NCBI RefSeq assembly: GCF_003254585.1
Contig: NZ_QJGZ01000036.1
Location: 124,001-188,000 of the forward strand
Direction of reading: 5' to 3'
Source of the DNA: Flavobacterium sharifuzzamanii
GTDB taxonomy: Bacteria > Bacteroidota > Bacteroidia > Flavobacteriales > Flavobacteriaceae
Length of the DNA stretch: 64,000 nt
The position numbers and the translations under genes were made by a program. How positions within the stretch are numbered: the first letter of the stretch is position 1; each line of letters starts with the position of its first letter. Under the pieces are notes generated by a model, which saw only the letters and a program-made list of their open reading frames with translations, was not told where the DNA came from and made no database searches. This document shows, piece after piece, positions 26,402-35,977 of the stretch.

Positions 26402-27316
26402 ATGAAAAATCATAATATCTTTTCAAAAACTTGGTATTTATTAAAAACAACATTTTTAGAATTCAACGATGACAATGCTATAAAATTAAGCGCAGCGTTA
26501 TCTTATTATACCATTTTTGCTTTGCCTCCTTTGTTGATTATTATAATTACCATTTGTGGCTTCTTTTTTGGGGAAGAGGCAGTCACAGGTCAGTTATACG
26601 GTCAGATAAATCGATTGGTCGGGAATAATGCTGCTGTACAGATTCAGGAGGCAATCAAAAATGTTCAATTATCAGACAGTAATGTTTTTGTAACTGTTTT
26701 TGGAGTTGTGATGCTTTTAATTGGTGCATCTGGAGTTTTTGCCGAAATTCAGAGTTCAATCAATTATATTTGGGGACTTCGTGCAAAACCAAATAAAGGA
26801 TTGAAAAAATTTATTCAAAACAGATTGATGTCTTTTTCTATGATTGTTTCAGTTGGATTTTTAATGCTGGTCAGTTTAATAGTCAATGCTACACTTGACG
26901 TTTTAAATGCACGTTTAAAGCTCTATTTTCCAGACACAACAGTTTACTTTTTTTATGTGGTTAATTTGGTGATTGTTTTTGCCAGTATTACATTGCTTTT
27001 TGCTATTATATTCCGAACTTTACCAGACGGTATTATAAGATGGAAAGATGCTTTTATAGGAGCTTCTTGCACAGCAATTTTATTTATGATAGGTAAATTT
27101 GCAATTGGATTGTACTTGGGAAATTCAACTGTTGCAAGTGTTTATGGTGCAGCAGGTTCTGTAATTATAATTTTGGTTTGGGTATATTATTCGGCCATTA
27201 TTTTATATTTTGGAGCAGAATTTACTAAAGTCTATGCAAAAGCTTTCGGCGGAAGTATTTCACCAAATGATTATTCTGTAGAAATACAAAAAGAGATTTT
27301 TGAGATAGAATCCTAA
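26402..27316 (+). CDS. YihY/BrkB family inner membrane protein
   Basis: A 304-residue polytopic protein with about six hydrophobic segments. Family marks are KLSAALSYYTIFALPPLLII near the N-terminus, GASGVFAEIQSSINYIW near residue 115, and AAGSVIIILVWVYYSAIILYFGAEFTKVYAK near the C-terminus. YihY proteins were once called ribonuclease BN in error. Their transport role is still unclear. Confidence 0.92.
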   Translation: MKNHNIFSKTWYLLKTTFLEFNDDNAIKLSAALSYYTIFALPPLLIIIITICGFFFGEEAVTGQLYGQINRLVGNNAAVQIQEAIKNVQLSDSNVFVTVFGVVMLLIGASGVFAEIQSSINYIWGLRAKPNKGLKKFIQNRLMSFSMIVSVGFLMLVSLIVNATLDVLNARLKLYFPDTTVYFFYVVNLVIVFASITLLFAIIFRTLPDGIIRWKDAFIGASCTAILFMIGKFAIGLYLGNSTVASVYGAAGSVIIILVWVYYSAIILYFGAEFTKVYAKAFGGSISPNDYSVEIQKEIFEIES

Positions 27317-27347
27317 ACCTAAATATAGAACAACAAATACCACAATT

Positions 27348-27872
27348 ATGAAAATAGTAGCCTTTGGAGGAAGCAATAGTAAGCAATCAATCAACAAACG
27401 TTTTGCGACCTATGCATCAAGCTTGTTTGAAAATGTAGATGTAGAAGTTTTAGATTTGAACGATTTTGCAATGCCGGTTTTTAGCGTAGATCTAGAAAAA
27501 GAAATTGGTCAGCATGAAGTGGCGCAAGCATTCTTGAATAAACTTAAAGAAGCTGATATTCTGGTGGTTTCAATGGCAGAAAATAACGGAAATTATTCTG
27601 TTGCTTTCAAAAATGTTTTCGATTGGAGTTCTAGAATCGAAAAAGACGTTTTCCAACATAAACCAATGTTATTATTAGCAACTTCTCCAGGCGGTAGAGG
27701 AGGCGCATCTGTTTTAGGAATTGCGCAGAATCTTTTCCCTCGTTATGGTGCGGAAATTAAAGGAAGTTTCTCATTACCAGCATTTGGCTCGAATTTTGAT
27801 TTGCAAGAAAATAAAATCTCTAATTCTGAATTAGATCAAGAACTGAAAGATATTATTAAATCAAATTTTTAA
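27348..27872 (+). CDS. NAD(P)H-dependent FMN reductase-like flavoprotein
   Basis: A 174-residue flavodoxin-fold protein. The FMN phosphate loop is GGSNSKQSINKRFATYA (residues 8-24). VSMAENNGNYSVAFKNVFDW carries the flavin ring-binding patch common to this family (usually P-E-Y-N-G-S, here A-E-N-N-G-N). LATSPGGRGGASVL is the second conserved loop. It probably reduces flavins or quinones using NAD(P)H. Confidence 0.88.
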   Translation: MKIVAFGGSNSKQSINKRFATYASSLFENVDVEVLDLNDFAMPVFSVDLEKEIGQHEVAQAFLNKLKEADILVVSMAENNGNYSVAFKNVFDWSSRIEKDVFQHKPMLLLATSPGGRGGASVLGIAQNLFPRYGAEIKGSFSLPAFGSNFDLQENKISNSELDQELKDIIKSNF

Positions 27873-28853
27873 ATGCCACAAAAAAAGATTGCCCTTATTT
27901 TCCTTTTATTAAATAGTATTTTCATCAATTTCACTTTTGCTCAAAAGATCAGTGAAGTCGATAAAATAGTTGCAAAATACCCAAAAAGCTTTGATAGCAC
28001 CGAAAAATTAGCCGACAGAATCGAAAAAGATTTTGATTCGGATTATGATCGTGCGCGTGCTATTTACAGCTGGATTGCTTTCAATATAAGATACGATTAT
28101 AATGCGTATTTGAATCCACCGAGAACACAAGGTTTCAGCTATTCTTCTGAAGCTGAAAAACAGCGAAAAATAAAACAACTGAATGATAACCTGATACAGA
28201 AAGCTTTTAAATCTAAAAAAGCGGTTTGCGAAGGTTTTACGGCTTTGTATCAGCATTTGGCATCTTTAATGGGAATTAAATGCGAAATCGTTCGTGGCGA
28301 TTCTAAGATTTCAGTGAGAGATATTGGTCGAAAAAACACTTCTTCTAATCATGCTTGGAATATGGTTTTGATCGATAAAAAATGGCGTCTGCTAGATGTG
28401 ACATGGGGACAAGGCTATTATGACAGCAGTAAAGGCAGAATGGTCAATGATTTTAATCCGGCTTATTTTGACACAGATCCAGATTATTTCTTTGCGAAGC
28501 ATTTTCCAGATTCAGGTTCTTATTTGGGAAACAGATTAAGTAAAGAAGATTTTTTGAATGGACCTTTAATTTACAATACTACAATCGAAAAAGATTATAA
28601 AATTAAATCACCTGATTCTGGAATAATTGAGGCGAGAAATGGCGATAAGATTACAGTTGAAATCAAAAATCTATCAAAATCTAATCAGGTTTTTTATTTG
28701 AATAAATACAATAAAGCAGTTAAAGTTCAAAATCCAAAAGAAAAACGAGGGGGATTAGAATTCCAAATAGGCATTGATAACAATATCGGAGATTATATTA
28801 CTGTTTTTGTGGATGGTAATAGTGTTGTTTCGTTTAAAGTTGTTTCTAAATAA
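27873..28853 (+). CDS. Secreted transglutaminase-like protein (copy 1)
   Basis: A 326-residue exported protein (signal residues about 1-23, ending FAQK). The transglutaminase-like core has the catalytic triad Cys119 (KAVCEGFTALYQHLA), His160 (SNHAWNMV) and Asp175 (RLLDVTWGQGYYD). Residues about 245-326 form a beta domain. The start codon abuts the stop of the flavin reductase gene (27872/27873). Possible activities are peptidase or protein crosslinking in the envelope. It is paralogous to the next gene. Confidence 0.85.
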   Translation: MPQKKIALIFLLLNSIFINFTFAQKISEVDKIVAKYPKSFDSTEKLADRIEKDFDSDYDRARAIYSWIAFNIRYDYNAYLNPPRTQGFSYSSEAEKQRKIKQLNDNLIQKAFKSKKAVCEGFTALYQHLASLMGIKCEIVRGDSKISVRDIGRKNTSSNHAWNMVLIDKKWRLLDVTWGQGYYDSSKGRMVNDFNPAYFDTDPDYFFAKHFPDSGSYLGNRLSKEDFLNGPLIYNTTIEKDYKIKSPDSGIIEARNGDKITVEIKNLSKSNQVFYLNKYNKAVKVQNPKEKRGGLEFQIGIDNNIGDYITVFVDGNSVVSFKVVSK

Positions 28854-28898
28854 AAAAGATTATTCCATTTTTTCCATTTCTAAATCCTAATAAGCATA

Positions 28899-29870
28899 AT
28901 GTTAATAAAGAAAACTGTTTTCGCATTCCTTTTAAATCTTATTTTTATAAGTTCATCTTATTCACAGCAGTATAGTGCTATTGATAGTATTGTTTTAAAA
29001 TATCCTGATTTTGGAAGTACTGAAAAATTAGCAGAAAGAATTAAAAATGATTTTACAACAGAACATGATAAAGCAAGAGCGATTTATAGCTGGATTGCAT
29101 TAAATATAGAATATGATTTGGAGACATTTTTGGATCCTCCTAAACCAAAAGAAATTTCAAAAAGTGATTCTGATTGGGCAAAGCAATTACAGTTGCAAAA
29201 TGCAAAAACGACACAAAAAGCGTTTCGATCAAGAAAGGCAGTTTGCGAGGGATTTTCTCAGTTATATCAACATTTAGCCTTGTTGACGGGATTAAAATGT
29301 CAGGTAATACATGGTGATGCTAAAGTTGAGTTGACAGATATAGGGAGAAGGAATTATATTTTAAAACATGCTTGGAATTCGGTTCAGGTTGATGGAAAGT
29401 GGATTTTAGTTGATGTTACATGGGGACAGGGAAGTTATGATTCTCGTCGAAAAATAGTAGTCAAAAAATTTACTCCAATCTATTTTGACATGGATCCAAA
29501 GTATTTTAATGCTAAACATTATGCAGAGAGTGCAATGTATAAAGGGAATACTGGAAATAAAGCAGAGTTTTTGAATGGTCCTCTTATATACAATGATTTT
29601 ATAGAAGAAAACTGCGAAGTTTTAATGCCTTTTTCTGGAGTAGTTAATGCAAATGATGGTGACGAAATTACTTTTAAAATTAAAAATCTTACTAGAATAG
29701 ACGACTTATACTATCTAGGTAAGAAAGATGAAAAAATAAAGGTGAAAAATTCAAAAGTAGAAGATGGGGTAATGGAGTTTCAACTTACTTATGAGAAAAA
29801 ACTGGGACGTTTTATTGAATTTTATCTTTTTGGAAAATCTTTTGCCGCTTTTAAGGTAATTCCGAAGTAA
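28899..29870 (+). CDS. Secreted transglutaminase-like protein (copy 2)
   Basis: A 323-residue paralogue of the preceding gene, with the same signal, triad (KAVCEGFSQLYQHLAL, LKHAWNSV, ILVDVTWGQGSYD) and C-terminal beta domain. Differences are spread along the whole length, so the duplication is old rather than recent. The gap between the copies is 45 nt. The two may have split substrates. Confidence 0.85.
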   Translation: MLIKKTVFAFLLNLIFISSSYSQQYSAIDSIVLKYPDFGSTEKLAERIKNDFTTEHDKARAIYSWIALNIEYDLETFLDPPKPKEISKSDSDWAKQLQLQNAKTTQKAFRSRKAVCEGFSQLYQHLALLTGLKCQVIHGDAKVELTDIGRRNYILKHAWNSVQVDGKWILVDVTWGQGSYDSRRKIVVKKFTPIYFDMDPKYFNAKHYAESAMYKGNTGNKAEFLNGPLIYNDFIEENCEVLMPFSGVVNANDGDEITFKIKNLTRIDDLYYLGKKDEKIKVKNSKVEDGVMEFQLTYEKKLGRFIEFYLFGKSFAAFKVIPK

Positions 29871-29954
29871 AGCTTATAAAGCTTTATTCGATTGAATTTT
29901 TTCGTTTTGGCGAAATTGCCGTATCTTAGCAAGAATGATCCGAATTTGAACACT

Positions 29955-31130
29955 ATGGAAGCGACTTTTCTGAAATCAATCTTAGATAATGATTTCTACA
30001 AATTTACAATGCAGCATGCTGTAATTAAACTTTTTCCAAAAGCAAAAGTTCGTTATGGATTTATAAACCGCGGGAAACATATTTTTCCTGAAGGTTTTGC
30101 AGATTTACTTCGAAATTCTGTTGATGCAATGGCAGATTTACGTTTAACAAAGGAAGAAAAGAATTATCTCGCTCATTATTGTCCTTATCTCGATCCCACT
30201 TATTTAGATTTTCTACAAGGATATAGTTTTGATCCGTCTGAAGTTCAGATTAGTCAAGAAGGTTCGGAAATAACAGTAACAGTTGAAGGTTTTTGGTATA
30301 GAACCATTTTATGGGAAGTGCCTTTAATGGCTTTAATTTCGGAACTTTTTTACAAAGCAAATCATTTAATTCGTTTAAACGATGAGGCTGTAAAAAATCT
30401 TACGAAAGAAAAAATAGAGAATTACAATAAACTTGGTGTTTCTATTTTAGAGTTTGGTACAAGACGTCGCCACTCTTATGATGTGCAGAATCTTGTAAAT
30501 GAAACTTTGCGTACTTATGGCGGACAGAGCTTTATTGGTACAAGCAATGTGCATTTTGCGATGATGAATAACAGAAGACCTTTAGGTACGCACGCTCATG
30601 AATGGTTTATGTTTCATGCGGCGCAATATGGCTTTAAAATGGCAAATTCTATTAGTCTGGAACATTGGACACAAGTTTATAGCGGAGATCTCGGAATCGC
30701 TTTAACTGATACATATACTACAGAAATATTTTTCAATCAGTTTGATAAAAAATATTCAAAACTTTTTGATGGTGTTAGACATGATAGCGGTGATCCAATT
30801 GAGTTTGCTCAAAAAGTGATTTCACATTACATCAAAATGGGAATTGATCCAAAATCAAAAGCCATTGTTTTTTCAGATTCGCTCAATTATGATAAAGTAA
30901 AAAAGATTGTCGATTTCTGTCAGGACAAAATAAAAATGTCATTTGGAATTGGAACAAACTTTACCAACGATGTAGGTCTTCCTGCAATGAATATGGTAAT
31001 TAAACTAACAGATACAAAGCCCGATAATTTGCATTGGCAAGGTGTTGTGAAACTGTCTGATGAAAAGAACAAAAATACGGGAACGCCCGAAATGATTGCT
31101 TTGGCAAAAGAAGTTCTTGGAATAAAATAG
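29955..31130 (+). CDS. pncB: Nicotinate phosphoribosyltransferase
   Basis: The start at 29955 (MEATFLKSILDNDFYKFTMQ) gives the usual PncB N-terminus; the open frame extends 21 codons further upstream without homology to the family as I know it. About 391 residues. Key patches: DNDFYKFTMQHAV, EFGTRRRHSYDVQN, GTSNVHFAM, GTHAHEWFMFHAA (with the regulatory/catalytic His) and RHDSGDP. It makes nicotinate mononucleotide in the Preiss-Handler NAD salvage pathway. Confidence 0.93.
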   Translation: MEATFLKSILDNDFYKFTMQHAVIKLFPKAKVRYGFINRGKHIFPEGFADLLRNSVDAMADLRLTKEEKNYLAHYCPYLDPTYLDFLQGYSFDPSEVQISQEGSEITVTVEGFWYRTILWEVPLMALISELFYKANHLIRLNDEAVKNLTKEKIENYNKLGVSILEFGTRRRHSYDVQNLVNETLRTYGGQSFIGTSNVHFAMMNNRRPLGTHAHEWFMFHAAQYGFKMANSISLEHWTQVYSGDLGIALTDTYTTEIFFNQFDKKYSKLFDGVRHDSGDPIEFAQKVISHYIKMGIDPKSKAIVFSDSLNYDKVKKIVDFCQDKIKMSFGIGTNFTNDVGLPAMNMVIKLTDTKPDNLHWQGVVKLSDEKNKNTGTPEMIALAKEVLGIK

Positions 31131-31292
31131 TGTTTTTTTGCCGAAAATGCATTTTTTTATAACTTCGATACTCGTTTTATTTTAAAATCAGCTTAAATAG
31201 ATTTTAAACTGTTATTATTCATAACAAAAAGAAAATACGCTTTCATTTTTTGTTAAGAAATGGTACATTAGCAAAAAATCCTAAAATCATAT

Positions 31293-33161
31293 ATGCTAGA
31301 GCAAAATCAATATACCGAAGATAATATTCGTTCGCTTGATTGGAAAGAACATATCCGTATGCGTCCTGGAATGTATATCGGAAAGCTTGGAGACGGTTCT
31401 TCTCCAGATGATGGTATTTACATTCTTCTAAAAGAGGTTTTAGATAACTGTATCGATGAGTTCGTAATGGGCTCAGGAAAAACTATTGAGGTAAGTATCA
31501 AAGAAAAAACGGTTACCGTTCGTGATTACGGGCGTGGTATTCCGTTAGGGAAGGTGGTCGATGTAGTGTCGAAGATGAACACGGGAGGAAAATACGATTC
31601 TAAAGCTTTCCAGAAATCAGTTGGTTTAAATGGTGTCGGAACAAAAGCGGTTAATGCGCTTTCTACTTTTTTTCGTGTAGAATCGGTTCGAGATGATAAA
31701 CAAAAAGGAGCAGAGTTCTCTGCAGGAAATTTAGTTTTAGAAGAAGATATAATCGATACTACAAAACGTAAAGGAACAAAAGTAACTTTTACGCCAGACG
31801 AAACGATTTTCAAAAACTATAAATTCCGTTTAGAATACGTTATCAAAATGGTTAAAAACTATTGTTACTTAAACAATGGTTTGACGATTATTTTCAATGG
31901 AGAAAAATACTATTCAGAAAATGGACTTCGTGATTTATTAGAGGAAACTATTAATGAAGAGGATTTAGAATACCCAATTATTCATTTGAAAGATCACGAT
32001 ATTGAGGTTGCGCTGACACACAGTAAAACGCAGTATAGCGAAGAATATCACTCTTTCGTAAACGGTCAGAATACGACACAGGGAGGAACGCACTTAGCGG
32101 CTTACCGTGAAGCGGTTGTAAAAACAATTCGTGAGTTTTACAATAAGAATTTCGATGCATCTGATGTTCGAAAATCGATTGTGAGTGCGATTAGTATTAA
32201 AGTGATGGAGCCGGTTTTTGAGTCTCAGACCAAAACAAAATTGGGTTCTACCGATATGGGTTCTGACGACGGAACACCAGCAGTTTCTGTTCGTACTTTC
32301 GTTAACGATTTTATCAAAACGAAACTAGATAATTATCTGCATAAAAACCCGCCGACAGCGGAAGCTTTATTGCGTAAAATTCTTCAAGCAGAACGCGAAA
32401 GAAAAGAATTGTCAGGAATTAGAAAACTGGCGACAGATCGTGCTAAAAAAGCCAATCTTCACAATAAAAAATTAAGAGATTGCCGTGCGCATCTTCCAGA
32501 TACTAAAAACCCTAGAAACTTAGAAAGCACGCTTTTTATTACCGAGGGAGATTCGGCTTCTGGATCGATTACAAAGTCGCGTGACGTAAATACACAAGCG
32601 GTTTTCAGTTTACGTGGTAAACCTCTGAATTCATACGGAATGTCTAAAAAGATTGTGTATGAAAACGAAGAATTCAACTTATTGCAAGCAGCGCTTGATA
32701 TCGAAGACGGATTAGAAAAGCTACGTTACAACAATATCGTAATCGCAACCGATGCCGATGTCGACGGAATGCACATTCGTTTATTGTTGATTACTTTCTT
32801 TTTACAGTTTTTTCCAGAGTTAATTAAAGAAGGACATTTGTACATTTTACAAACACCACTTTTCAGGGTTCGAAACAAAAAAGAAACGATTTATTGTTAT
32901 TCTGAAGAAGAAAGAAAAGACGCGATTGAAAAGCTGAAACCAAAGCCAGAAATCACCCGATTTAAAGGTTTGGGAGAGATTTCGCCAGATGAGTTCAAGA
33001 ACTTTATTGGAGATACAATTCGCCTTGATCCTGTTATGATGGATAAACATACTTCAATTGAACAATTGTTATCTTTCTATATGGGTAAAAATACGCCAGA
33101 TAGACAAGAGTTTATTATCAAGAACTTGAAGGTTGAGATTGATGAGCTTGAGGAAGCTTAA
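31293..33161 (+). CDS. parE: DNA topoisomerase IV subunit B (GyrB/ParE family)
   Basis: A 622-residue type IIA topoisomerase ATPase subunit. GHKL ATP-binding motifs are [24 protein letters not shown] and [14 protein letters not shown]. The toprim part has TEGDSASGS and [11 protein letters not shown]. It is paired with a 906-residue A subunit directly downstream, the usual ParE-ParC layout in Flavobacteriia, which is why I choose ParE over GyrB. It decatenates chromosomes. Confidence 0.88.
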   Translation: MLEQNQYTEDNIRSLDWKEHIRMRPGMYIGKLGDGSSPDDGIYILLKEVLDNCIDEFVMGSGKTIEVSIKEKTVTVRDYGRGIPLGKVVDVVSKMNTGGKYDSKAFQKSVGLNGVGTKAVNALSTFFRVESVRDDKQKGAEFSAGNLVLEEDIIDTTKRKGTKVTFTPDETIFKNYKFRLEYVIKMVKNYCYLNNGLTIIFNGEKYYSENGLRDLLEETINEEDLEYPIIHLKDHDIEVALTHSKTQYSEEYHSFVNGQNTTQGGTHLAAYREAVVKTIREFYNKNFDASDVRKSIVSAISIKVMEPVFESQTKTKLGSTDMGSDDGTPAVSVRTFVNDFIKTKLDNYLHKNPPTAEALLRKILQAERERKELSGIRKLATDRAKKANLHNKKLRDCRAHLPDTKNPRNLESTLFITEGDSASGSITKSRDVNTQAVFSLRGKPLNSYGMSKKIVYENEEFNLLQAALDIEDGLEKLRYNNIVIATDADVDGMHIRLLLITFFLQFFPELIKEGHLYILQTPLFRVRNKKETIYCYSEEERKDAIEKLKPKPEITRFKGLGEISPDEFKNFIGDTIRLDPVMMDKHTSIEQLLSFYMGKNTPDRQEFIIKNLKVEIDELEEA

Positions 33162-33206
33162 AATTAAAGAAGAAGAATTTTTTAGTAGTTATACTGAACA
33201 AAATAT

Positions 33207-35927
33207 ATGAAAGACGAAGAAGACGATAACATAATTCCAAACGACGACGAGAATAATCAAGATGAAAACCTGATGGATGACAATCAGGATGGAGATGACG
33301 ATGAGATTATCGACGTAGATGCGAAGCATTTTGAAGGACAGCATTTTTACGAAAATCAGGAAGAAGAAGGCGAAGACGTTATTACCAAAGTAACCGGAAT
33401 GTACAAAGACTGGTTCCTGGATTATGCTTCGTACGTAATTCTGGAGCGTGCAGTTCCTGCTATCGAGGACGGATTCAAGCCTGTTCAGCGTCGTATTATG
33501 CACTCTTTAAAAGAGCTGGATGATGGTCGTTATAATAAAGTTGCCAATGTTGTTGGTCACACCATGCAGTATCACCCACACGGAGATGCAAGTATTGGTG
33601 ACGCAATGGTGCAAATTGGTCAAAAAGATTTATTGATTGACTGCCAAGGAAACTGGGGAAATATTTTAACTGGTGATGGTGCAGCAGCACCCCGTTATAT
33701 TGAGGCACGTTTATCTAAATTTGCTTTAGAGGTTTTATATTCTCCAAAAATTACAGAATGGGGACTATCGTATGACGGTAGAAAGGCTGAGCCAATTAAC
33801 CTTCCAGTAAAATTTCCATTGCTTTTAGCACAAGGAGCTGAAGGTATTGCGGTTGGACTTTCTACAAAAGTGCTTCCTCATAACTTCAACGAATTAATTG
33901 ATGCTTCGATTAAAATCTTAAAAGGAAAGCCGTTTACGCTTTATCCTGATTTTATGACGCAGGGTATTGCCGACGTTTCGAACTATAACGACGGAATGCG
34001 TGGCGGACGTGTACGTGTGCGTGCTAAAATTTCGCAGTTAGACAAAAATACATTGGTGATTACGCAGATTCCGTTTTCGACCAATACATCGAGTTTAATT
34101 GATAGTATTTTGAAAGCCAATGAAAAAGGTAAAATCAAAATCAAGAAAATTGAAGACAATACTGCAGCCGATGTTGAGATTTTGATTCATCTTTTCCCAG
34201 GTGTTTCGCCAGATAAAACAATTGATGCATTGTTTGCCTTTACAGCTTGCGAAACTTCTGTTGCGCCTCTAGGTTGTGTTATTGAAGATAATAAGCCGTT
34301 GTTTATCGGAGTTTCACAAATGTTGAAAATTTCAACTGAAAGAACAGTTGATTTACTAAAGCAAGAGCTTGAAATTCAGCTTGAAGAATTAAAGAATAAG
34401 TGGCATTTCTCTACTTTAGAAAAAATCTTCATTCGTGAAGAAATGTATATTGACTTCAAATTATACGGAGACAGAGAATCACTTTACAAATATTTATACG
34501 ATCGTTTTGAGCCTTTCAAGAAATCATTCGTTAGAGAAATCAATGACGATGATTTACAGCGTTTGACTCAAATCCCAATGATTCGTATTACACGTTTCGA
34601 CTCTGATAAAGCCGATGAATTGATTTCAAGGTTAGAAGAAGAAATGAAAGAGGTAGAATACAATTTGGAGCATCTTACAGATTTTGCAATTGCTTACTTT
34701 ACCAAATTAAAAGAGAAATACGGAAAAGGACGCGAACGTCAGACAGAACTTCGTGTTTTTGATAACGTTGAGGCAACAAAAGTAGTTTTAAGAAACACAA
34801 AACTTTACGTAAACCGTGAAGAAGGTTTTGTTGGAACAAGTTTAAAGAAAGACGAATACGTTGGTGATTGTTCTGATATTGATGATGTTATCGTGTTTTT
34901 ACGAGACGGAACCTTAATGATTACAAAAGTCGATGCCAAAACTTTTATCGGAAAAGACATTATACATGCTGCCGTTTTTGATAAAAATGATAAACGCACC
35001 ATTTATAATATGATGTACCGTGATGGTAAATCAGGGCCGTCTTATATCAAACGTTTCAATGTTACCGGTGTTACGCGTGATAAAGCTTACGATTTGACAA
35101 ATGGGACAAATGGTTCGCAAGTAGTTTATTTCTCGCATAATCCAAATGGAGAAGCTGAGGTTGTAACTATTTTATTGCGTCAGGTTGGAACAATTAAAAA
35201 ACTGAAATTCGATATTGATTTTGCTAAACTCGCAATTAAGGGCCGTGGTTCTAAAGGAAATTTAGTGACCAAATACCCAATCAAAAAAATCGAATTAAAA
35301 GAAAAAGGAATTTCAACTTTATTGCCAAGAAAGGTATGGTTTGACGATACTGTAAAACGTTTAAATGTTGATGCAAGAGGAGAGTTATTAGGAGAGTTTA
35401 AACCAACAGATAAAATCTTAGTAATTAATCAGTCTGGTAAATTAAAAGTGCTCATTCCAGAATTATCTACGCATTTTGACGAAGATATGATCGTGTTGGA
35501 GAAATGGAAACCTAAAAAACCAATTTCTGCAATTTATTATGATGGAGAAAAAGAGCGTTACTTCTTGAAACGTTTTCTGGTTGAAAATGAAGGAAAAGAA
35601 GAAAGTTTCATTACAGACCATCCGAATTCGCAATTGGAAATCGTTTCGACAGATTATCGTCCTGTAGCGCAATTGGTTTTTGCAAAAGTAAAAGGAGTTC
35701 AAAAAGATGATTTACATATAGATGTAGAAGACTTTATAGCTGTAAAAGGTTTCAAAGCTCTGGGGAATCAATTGACAACTGATAAATTAAGACAAGTAAA
35801 TCTATTAGAACCGCTTCCTTATGATGAGCCAGTTGAAGAAGTTCCTGAAAAACCGGAAATTCCAGAAGATGATGCTGTAGAGACAGAATTAGATGATGAT
35901 GGCCAGATTGGTTTGGTTTTAGAATAA
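33207..35927 (+). CDS. parC: DNA topoisomerase IV subunit A
   Basis: A 906-residue subunit. The catalytic tyrosine is Tyr164 in AAAPRYIEARLS. The quinolone-resistance region reads HPHGDASIGDAMV (residues 123-135), and the C-terminal third forms the beta-pinwheel DNA-wrapping domain. The first 60 residues are an unusual Asp/Glu/Asn-rich acidic tail, and the last 40 are also acidic (EKPEIPEDDAVETELDDDG). It lies 45 nt downstream of parE. Acidic tails in this family may tune DNA binding; that is inference. Confidence 0.88.
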   Translation: MKDEEDDNIIPNDDENNQDENLMDDNQDGDDDEIIDVDAKHFEGQHFYENQEEEGEDVITKVTGMYKDWFLDYASYVILERAVPAIEDGFKPVQRRIMHSLKELDDGRYNKVANVVGHTMQYHPHGDASIGDAMVQIGQKDLLIDCQGNWGNILTGDGAAAPRYIEARLSKFALEVLYSPKITEWGLSYDGRKAEPINLPVKFPLLLAQGAEGIAVGLSTKVLPHNFNELIDASIKILKGKPFTLYPDFMTQGIADVSNYNDGMRGGRVRVRAKISQLDKNTLVITQIPFSTNTSSLIDSILKANEKGKIKIKKIEDNTAADVEILIHLFPGVSPDKTIDALFAFTACETSVAPLGCVIEDNKPLFIGVSQMLKISTERTVDLLKQELEIQLEELKNKWHFSTLEKIFIREEMYIDFKLYGDRESLYKYLYDRFEPFKKSFVREINDDDLQRLTQIPMIRITRFDSDKADELISRLEEEMKEVEYNLEHLTDFAIAYFTKLKEKYGKGRERQTELRVFDNVEATKVVLRNTKLYVNREEGFVGTSLKKDEYVGDCSDIDDVIVFLRDGTLMITKVDAKTFIGKDIIHAAVFDKNDKRTIYNMMYRDGKSGPSYIKRFNVTGVTRDKAYDLTNGTNGSQVVYFSHNPNGEAEVVTILLRQVGTIKKLKFDIDFAKLAIKGRGSKGNLVTKYPIKKIELKEKGISTLLPRKVWFDDTVKRLNVDARGELLGEFKPTDKILVINQSGKLKVLIPELSTHFDEDMIVLEKWKPKKPISAIYYDGEKERYFLKRFLVENEGKEESFITDHPNSQLEIVSTDYRPVAQLVFAKVKGVQKDDLHIDVEDFIAVKGFKALGNQLTTDKLRQVNLLEPLPYDEPVEEVPEKPEIPEDDAVETELDDDGQIGLVLE

Positions 35928-35934
35928 AAAAAGG

Positions 35935-35970
35935 AAACGCTAAGATTTAATTCTTAGCGTTTTTTTTTAG
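35935..35970. terminator. Terminator between parC and tssH (convergent)
   Basis: AAACGCTAAGA (35935-35945) pairs with TCTTAGCGTTT (35952-35962) followed by a T-tract. It separates the housekeeping block from the secretion locus. Confidence 0.85.
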
Positions 35971-35977
35971 AGTTAAA

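Noticed and set aside
29892..29954. 21-codon extension of pncB
   Set aside because: The extension has no family similarity that I know; MEATFLKSILDNDFYKF is the usual N-terminus.
31246..31271. Promoter upstream of parE
   Set aside because: TACATTAG is one base off the -7 consensus and the nearest TTTG is only about 11 nt away, too close for a Flavobacterium promoter.
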